Shown: piece after piece, positions 59,030 through 64,000 of the stretch | Layout of the letters: every line of letters starts with the position of its first letter | Numbering within the stretch: position 1 is the stretch's first letter | Origin: Bolinopsis microptera | Taxonomy: Eukaryota > Ctenophora > Tentaculata > Lobata > Bolinopsidae | Length of the DNA: 64,000 nucleotides | Assembly: GCF_026151205.1 (NCBI RefSeq) | Contig: NC_087076.1 | Coordinates: 12,199,675-12,263,674 of the forward strand | Direction of reading: 5' to 3' | Made by a program: the position numbers and the translations under genes | Notes under the pieces: generated by a model | The model's input: the letters and a program-made list of their open reading frames with translations, nothing else | Database searches by the model: none | Told to the model about the DNA's origin: nothing

Positions 59030-59398
59030 AGTTTTGCATGTTTATTACAACATAACTTCTAAACTCCGGTTATTATAATTCTTGAAATTTCTGGTCCCTC
59101 TCTCCCTGAACGGCAACGTGGGCATGTAATAGTATTACAGGTTATTAACTCTCTCTCGCTCTCTGAAATGGGAGTAAATGTTTTTCTGTTTCAGGTTTTT
59201 ACCTAGCAGGAAGATTTGCAAATGCAACGTACGTTCACTACATTTCTATTTTAACTGGTTGTACTGGTTTTCTAACGCGAGATTCTGGTTAGGTTGGGTT
59301 TGGTTCTATAAAATATGAGGACTATGTTGGTCAGTCACTATTTCCGATTTAAGCTGTTTGAGTTTGCGTCTGAAGACTAGTTTACTACCAAAGACATC
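59030..59398 (+). promoter_or_regulatory. Proximal upstream region of BHMT copy B
   Basis: Shares ordered blocks with 17270-17799 upstream of copy A, including cataacttctaaact, ggttattataattcttg, gttgggtttggttctata and the stretch just before the ATG. Conservation close to the start suggests the core promoter and 5' UTR. CTCTCT-rich sequence lies at about 59148-59165. Confidence 0.45.
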
Positions 59399-62086
59399 AT
59401 GCCACGAGCAACTGGGGTAAGGGTAAGCGTGTGGACCACTTTTTACCCCCCGAAAACGTTACCTCGTAACGTTTTACCTCCGACTCTGCTCTTTCACTTT
59501 GAACTGAAGTGTAAACTTTGCAAGATATGTTTTCGAGGGGTAAAATGTTCGTTCCCTATGATCATGAAACTAGATGGAACTCTCCTCATTTAGTCGTATT
59601 CTTAAAAAGTTGGAAAAATTTGGAGAATACCAAATGTTCTCAAGTTTTTTGAATATCAACGCCTAAATTTCTCATGAATCTGGCTATTTTGAAACAGGCA
59701 TATTCCTCGATTACGTTTTGTGAAAGGTAAGTATCCTGCTATTGCCTGTTTACAATGAAAATAACTAAGTTCGTATCGCAGGGATTTTTGGAGAGGTTGG
59801 ATAGAGGACCAGTGATTGGAGATGGTGGTTTTGTTTTCGCTCTGGAGAAACGAGGATATGTCGAAGCTGGACCCTGGACTCCTGAGGCTGTGATTGAACA
59901 CCCAGAGGTGTGCAGATCAAAATTAACACATATTTAATGATTAAAATTAACCATGTCACTTCCCAAACTCTAAGATAGAAAATTCTGTGCTGCGAGATTT
60001 ACTTCTATACCATTTAAAGTAAATAATGACTTTGTCCTCAATCAGGCAGTGAAACAACTTCACAGAGAGTTCCTGAGGGCGGGTGCGGACGTTTGCCAAG
60101 CTTTCACCTTCTACGCCAGTGAGGACAAGCTGAAGAACCGAGGACATAGTGCAGGTTCCCATGGGGTAAGTTTTGTAGAGCTGGCGATTTCTGTCAAGGT
60201 TGTTGTGCATATTTGACTTTTGATCAACAATGAATTTTTTGTCGAATTGAAAAATAATTTTTTTATGGTGAATAGAACACCCAATTTAAGTTTAATTCTT
60301 CTAACATCCACTTTTAATTTTACTACCACTAAAACGACGTATTCTCCGTTCAGGTAAAAGGAATTAACCAAGCGGCATGTGACATAGTAAAAGAAGTAAC
60401 CTACCCAGAAGGAGGACTTGTAGCTGGAGGAGTATCCCAAACTCCATCCTACATCACCACCCGTGACAAGGCCCTGGTGCAGGCTGAGGTCAGGAAACAG
60501 TGCGAGATCTTCAAGAAGAACGAAGTCGATCTTATGATATGCGAAGTGAGTTGGGCAATTCGATTTTTTCTTAACCTTTCAGCTGATCATAATCAAACTG
60601 TGGTACTGGTATTAAATATTGTTGCCCGATAAATTTCATTCCTTTGAATCATTTTATATTCTTGACAGAATTTGTAATTTGCTTCGTTTCAGTACTACGA
60701 GCATGTGGAGGAGGCTGAGTGGCATGTAGAAGCCGTCAAAGACTTCATGCCCGGAACTCCCGTATGCGCCAGTCTTTGCATCAACGAGGATACTGATGTT
60801 CACGGTGTCCCAACTGGAGAGTGCGGAGTAAAGTTGGCACGAGCAGGCGCTGATGTTATCGGAATCAACTGCCATTATGATCCATTCAGATGTCTAGATG
60901 CGGTTAAGAAGATGATTAAAAATGTCAAAGCAGCTGGTTTTGATAAGGTTTGTAAATTTGAGTTTTAACCGATATCATTCTCGTTGAAATAACTTTAGCT
61001 AGACTCTTTACTACATGACAATGGGTCAGATTATATCTAAAATATTAACGAAATTGTTGTTTCAGGTACATTTCATGATCCAGCCTCTTGCGTTCATGAC
61101 CCCCGATGCCAGTGTCCAAGGCTTCATTGACTTACCAGAATTCCCCTTCGCTCTTGAACCTAGGATTTGCACCAGATTCGAGATGCAAAGATATGCAAGA
61201 GAAGCGTATGAAGCAGGTCAGGATAATATTTTTTAATCTATTCGATTTTTTCCTGAATGTCAAAAAGACCATTGTTGTTTCTCATGTGCCCTAGATTAAA
61301 TTAGTATAATATTTGTTCTTTTCGGTTCAGGTATCTCCCCGCTCCCTATGAGAGATCTTTTAACACCATCACAAAACTCCTAAATAAAGTATATCCATTT
61401 CTTCATAGGAATCCGATTTATTGGAGGATGTTGTGGGTTTGAGCCGTATCACATCAGAGCACTAAGTGAGGAACTGTCAGCAGAGAGGGGAGGCTTCGAG
61501 CCAGCTAGTGGAATGATCGGCTGGGGCAAGTGCCTCGAGAAACACACCAAACCTTGGGTTAGTTTTATCCTAGATCTGTGTACGTGTTATTTCATGACTG
61601 TACGTGTTATTTCATAACAGCTCTATTGATATGTTCTGGTTTATTTGTCCGAGAATGTGGTACGTGGGTCCTGTACAGAAATGCTCCAGAACAGACTAAT
61701 TTAGAGAGCCCTAGTAATAACTGTGGTAATATCTATAAAATCTGATAACTAATAAAACCTGTTTAACAGGTCAGAGCCCGGGCTAGCAAGGAGTATTGGC
61801 AGAACCTGAAACCGGGCACTGGTCGACCTTACTCGAGCTCACTCAGCAAGTGTGACCAGTGGGGAATCACAGCAGGTAAGCTGACATAATTTCATTAGTA
61901 GTAGCTACTTACTTCTTTTAGTTAATTCTAGTTATATCTAGTTACTATTCACTTCTTATGTAAATTACAATTACTTATTTCTCAGGTCACGATTTGGTGC
62001 GCCAACACGAAGAGGCAACCGGTGAAGAAGAACTGAAAAAGGGACTTGACTTCAAGAAGAGACTGGCACAGCAGGGATCGAATTGA
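59399..62086 (+). CDS. BHMT: Betaine-homocysteine S-methyltransferase, copy B (nine exons)
   Basis: Same reaction, exon lengths and phases as copy A. Exons: 59399-59416, 59782-59907, 60046-60165, 60354-60545, 60693-60947, 61066-61216, 61409-61557, 61770-61875, 61986-62086; total 1218 nt, 405 residues. Zinc-ligand motifs GINCHYDP and [14 protein letters not shown] are intact, as are the N-terminal [13 protein letters not shown] and the conserved HTKPWVRARA junction. Differences from copy A include VKGINQ for VMEINQ in exon 4, [12 protein letters not shown] for [12 protein letters not shown] in exon 6, [12 protein letters not shown] for [12 protein letters not shown] in exon 7 and a different C terminus (AQQGSN). 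Introns also align over much of their length, with indels. Both copies appear functional, so they may differ in expression or be recent redundancy. Confidence 0.96.
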
Positions 62087-62407
62087 AGCACATACTTTAT
62101 TATTAATTAATTAGCATACTAGCACACAGCAGGAACATATTACTGATCTAGTATGTATTGAACCAGAGGGTTTTTAACTTTCATTTCAGTTTTTAATTTG
62201 GTATTTCGCTTTTTCTGATTTTGAAATGAGCTATAATTGGTTATTTTATAAAGTTCGTTGTTACAATGTATACTGCACTTCACTATTAACTTCAACAATG
62301 GCATTTTACAATTGTTCAAACATACAAAATGTATCTTCTTGACTGTATTCACACCAAGGAGATTAACGATTATATTTTAAACGATATGAGTATAATATGA
62401 CTTTGTA

Positions 62408-62530
62408 ATGCCGCTGAAATTAGATTACTGCAATAATTTTTTGAGGCTAAGTATCAGATCTGCAAATCATATTTCCCTGAATATCCTGTTATTGGCACTA
62501 AAATATATTATCAGAAATGATGCGGAATTA
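62408..62530 (+). repeat. Direct repeat flanking BHMT copy B, right copy
   Basis: Pair of 58637-58760, lying about 320 bp after the stop of copy B. The sequence is cut by the insertion at 62541. Confidence 0.8.
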
Positions 62531-62540
62531 ATCTTAGTGC

Positions 62541-63117
62541 CTTAGTGGGTCAATACGTCAAAAAAGCTAACTTGGGTACGCGTACCAGTACCACCACAAT
62601 TTCAGTCGGTACGCGCAAATATGAAATACGGCAAAATACGCGCACCCGTACCCAGTGCAGATACGGGTACGTGAAGTTTGTCATTTCCATGAAAAGCTAA
62701 GGTTGTTATTGATTTTATTCACAATGAATTCTTTTGCAAACGACATTTTGGAACTTTCATAACTTTTGAACAGATAAATGTTTTGAGCTGAAATTTATAA
62801 AGGGCGTTCATAGAACTTATACATTATATGAACGCCCTGAGAGAATCTCAGTTAAAACATTTATTTGTTCAAAAGTTCCATAATGTGGTTTGAAATTAGG
62901 TGAACCCTTGATCGAATTTGGCAAAAGAAGTCACTTATCTCAGAGCTAGAGACAAAATAAAAGACAATATATAATAAATATTAATTCTCAAATTCACTTC
63001 TGAGTTTTCGGGTGCGGGTGCGGGTGTGGGTACGCACGTACCGCTATCGGGGCCAGAACTTGGTACGCGCGTACCCGTACCGCCGTACCGGGTGCGAATA
63101 CGTATTGACCAACTAAG
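62541..63117. mobile_element. 577-bp palindromic element rich in GGTACGCG
   Basis: The ends are inverted (cttagtgggtcaatacg on the left, cttagttggtcaatacg read inward from the right). Subterminal zones are dense in gggtacgcg/cgcgtaccc palindromes. The centre has a second inverted pair around 62760-62882 (aacttttgaaca, then gggcgttcata). Non-coding; MITE or foldback type. Confidence 0.8.
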
Positions 63118-63415
63118 GCTGTATCAACTCCGATATCCACCAAATTTTTCGGACAGTTGTGAAAGCCCTATTGGAAGGTTGTCACAAATTTTTTGCTCTA
63201 TCCAGATTCTAGAGCCCTCTCGCTTGCACATTGCAGTGTGCAGTAGCCGCGCACCATCAAATACGGCACCTATGCGAAACTTATTGATCAAATTTGGTAC
63301 TGTGAAAATGGTACTGTGAAAATTCTCACAGTCTCTAGAAAACAATGGTACAAAAATTTTAAAAATCCGAGCAAGTTTATTTTCATCGTGCACCCCCTAC
63401 TAATAAAGTCCTATT
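63118..63415. mobile_element. Fragment of the element found inside the MULE
   Basis: Shares long blocks with 45450-45800: cgatatccaccaaatttttc, ggacagttgtgaaagcccta, then gccgcgcaccatcaaata and ctcacagtctctagaaaaca. The order is the same. It lacks the CGCACA-rich ends of the copy at 44375-45833. Confidence 0.8.
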
Positions 63416-64000
63416 TATATTTCTAAACATATTCTTGATCCTTACACATCATACTATTGTGTGTTGTGTCCAATTAATGGTTAAGTCTCCAAACTCGTAG
63501 CAGAAAACACGTATTTTTGCACGTAAGGGCAACTGCAAGGCATTATGGTAGTACATACTACATATTAGGGTGTGATATAAATACTCGAATTTGGATTTGA
63601 CGATAAAAAGCGTTTAAAATCGGAAAATTTCACTATTAACAATTAAAATGGTGTCCCTTATAAATCACTCATCAAATTGCAAGTCCTTAAAAACGATTTT
63701 GGTTGCTTCGGGTCGGTGACAGACCCTGCATCGGGACACATAACTTCTTGCTTCTGTGAACGGTACCCTGGTTTCCTCCTCCGTGTATGGATCCTGAAGA
63801 GAGCAGGGTCAAAATAAAACAAAAATTGAATCAACTTAACTTTAACGAAATGTGACCATTTTGATTTCATGAATGGGTTTGCCGATAAAACGTTTGAAAA
63901 GCTAATACTCGGCTCAAAACATATAAATATGTCATAGTGCATAGTCCATTTATACATCTTATATCTACCTTTTTCGAATCCATCTGCCATGACGGTCGGA
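63416..64000. other. Window edge, nothing recognised
   Basis: A minus-strand open frame at 63990-63658 has no recognisable domain and runs to near the window edge. Confidence 0.35.

Overview
This window looks like nuclear DNA from an invertebrate animal. It has spliced genes with GT-AG introns, metazoan extracellular modules, a class A GPCR, betaine-homocysteine methyltransferase genes, several non-LTR and LTR retrotransposon remnants, a FLYWCH-type MULE transposon, many foldback elements and TTAGGG-like interstitial repeats. The domain mix (F5/8C or fucolectin-like, GPWANxVY-type cysteine-rich module, LDLa repeats, LGR-like 7TM) is reminiscent of cnidarians or other early-branching marine animals. 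The sequence alone does not fix the taxon. No prokaryotic operon, CRISPR array or replicon was seen.

Layout. 0.9-3.0 kb: dead CR1/Jockey-like LINE. 4.0-5.0 kb: short repeats and a TTAGGGGG-like array ending in a head-to-head telomere-type junction. 7.7-10.8 kb (minus): endonuclease-RT LINE with frameshifts, abutting a solo LTR (10.8-11.5 kb). 13.6-14.8 kb: C tracts and a 25-bp minisatellite. 16.0-20.6 kb: BHMT copy A with duplicated upstream blocks. 22.4 kb: 9-bp satellite. 26.1-29.9 kb (minus): LTR retrotransposon with nearly identical LTRs but a gutted interior. 31.4-33.7 kb (minus): tRNA-derived SINE and a second endonuclease-RT type LINE. 33.8-34.15 kb: perfect inverted repeat. 35.6 kb: possible small secreted protein. 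36.9-38.4 kb: 1.5-kb foldback. 39.4-41.5 kb: octanucleotide satellite. 41.6-57.0 kb: a mosaic GPCR gene whose fourth intron holds a MULE and a foldback element with further insertions inside them. 59.4-62.1 kb: BHMT copy B. 62.5-63.4 kb: small palindromic elements.

The two BHMT copies are intact nine-exon genes in the same orientation, each encoding 405 residues, so the enzyme's locus was duplicated around the receptor gene. The most notable object is the receptor gene. By consistent phase-1 splicing it would encode signal peptide - kringle - GPWANxVY module - F5/8C - sushi - cysteine-rich/LDLa region - LGR-like seven-transmembrane domain. As written it carries one in-frame stop and two -1 frame shifts, so it is either a decaying gene (or null allele) or contains assembly errors. 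Everything else is mainly repeat biology: nested transposons, hairpin-forming palindromes and satellites.
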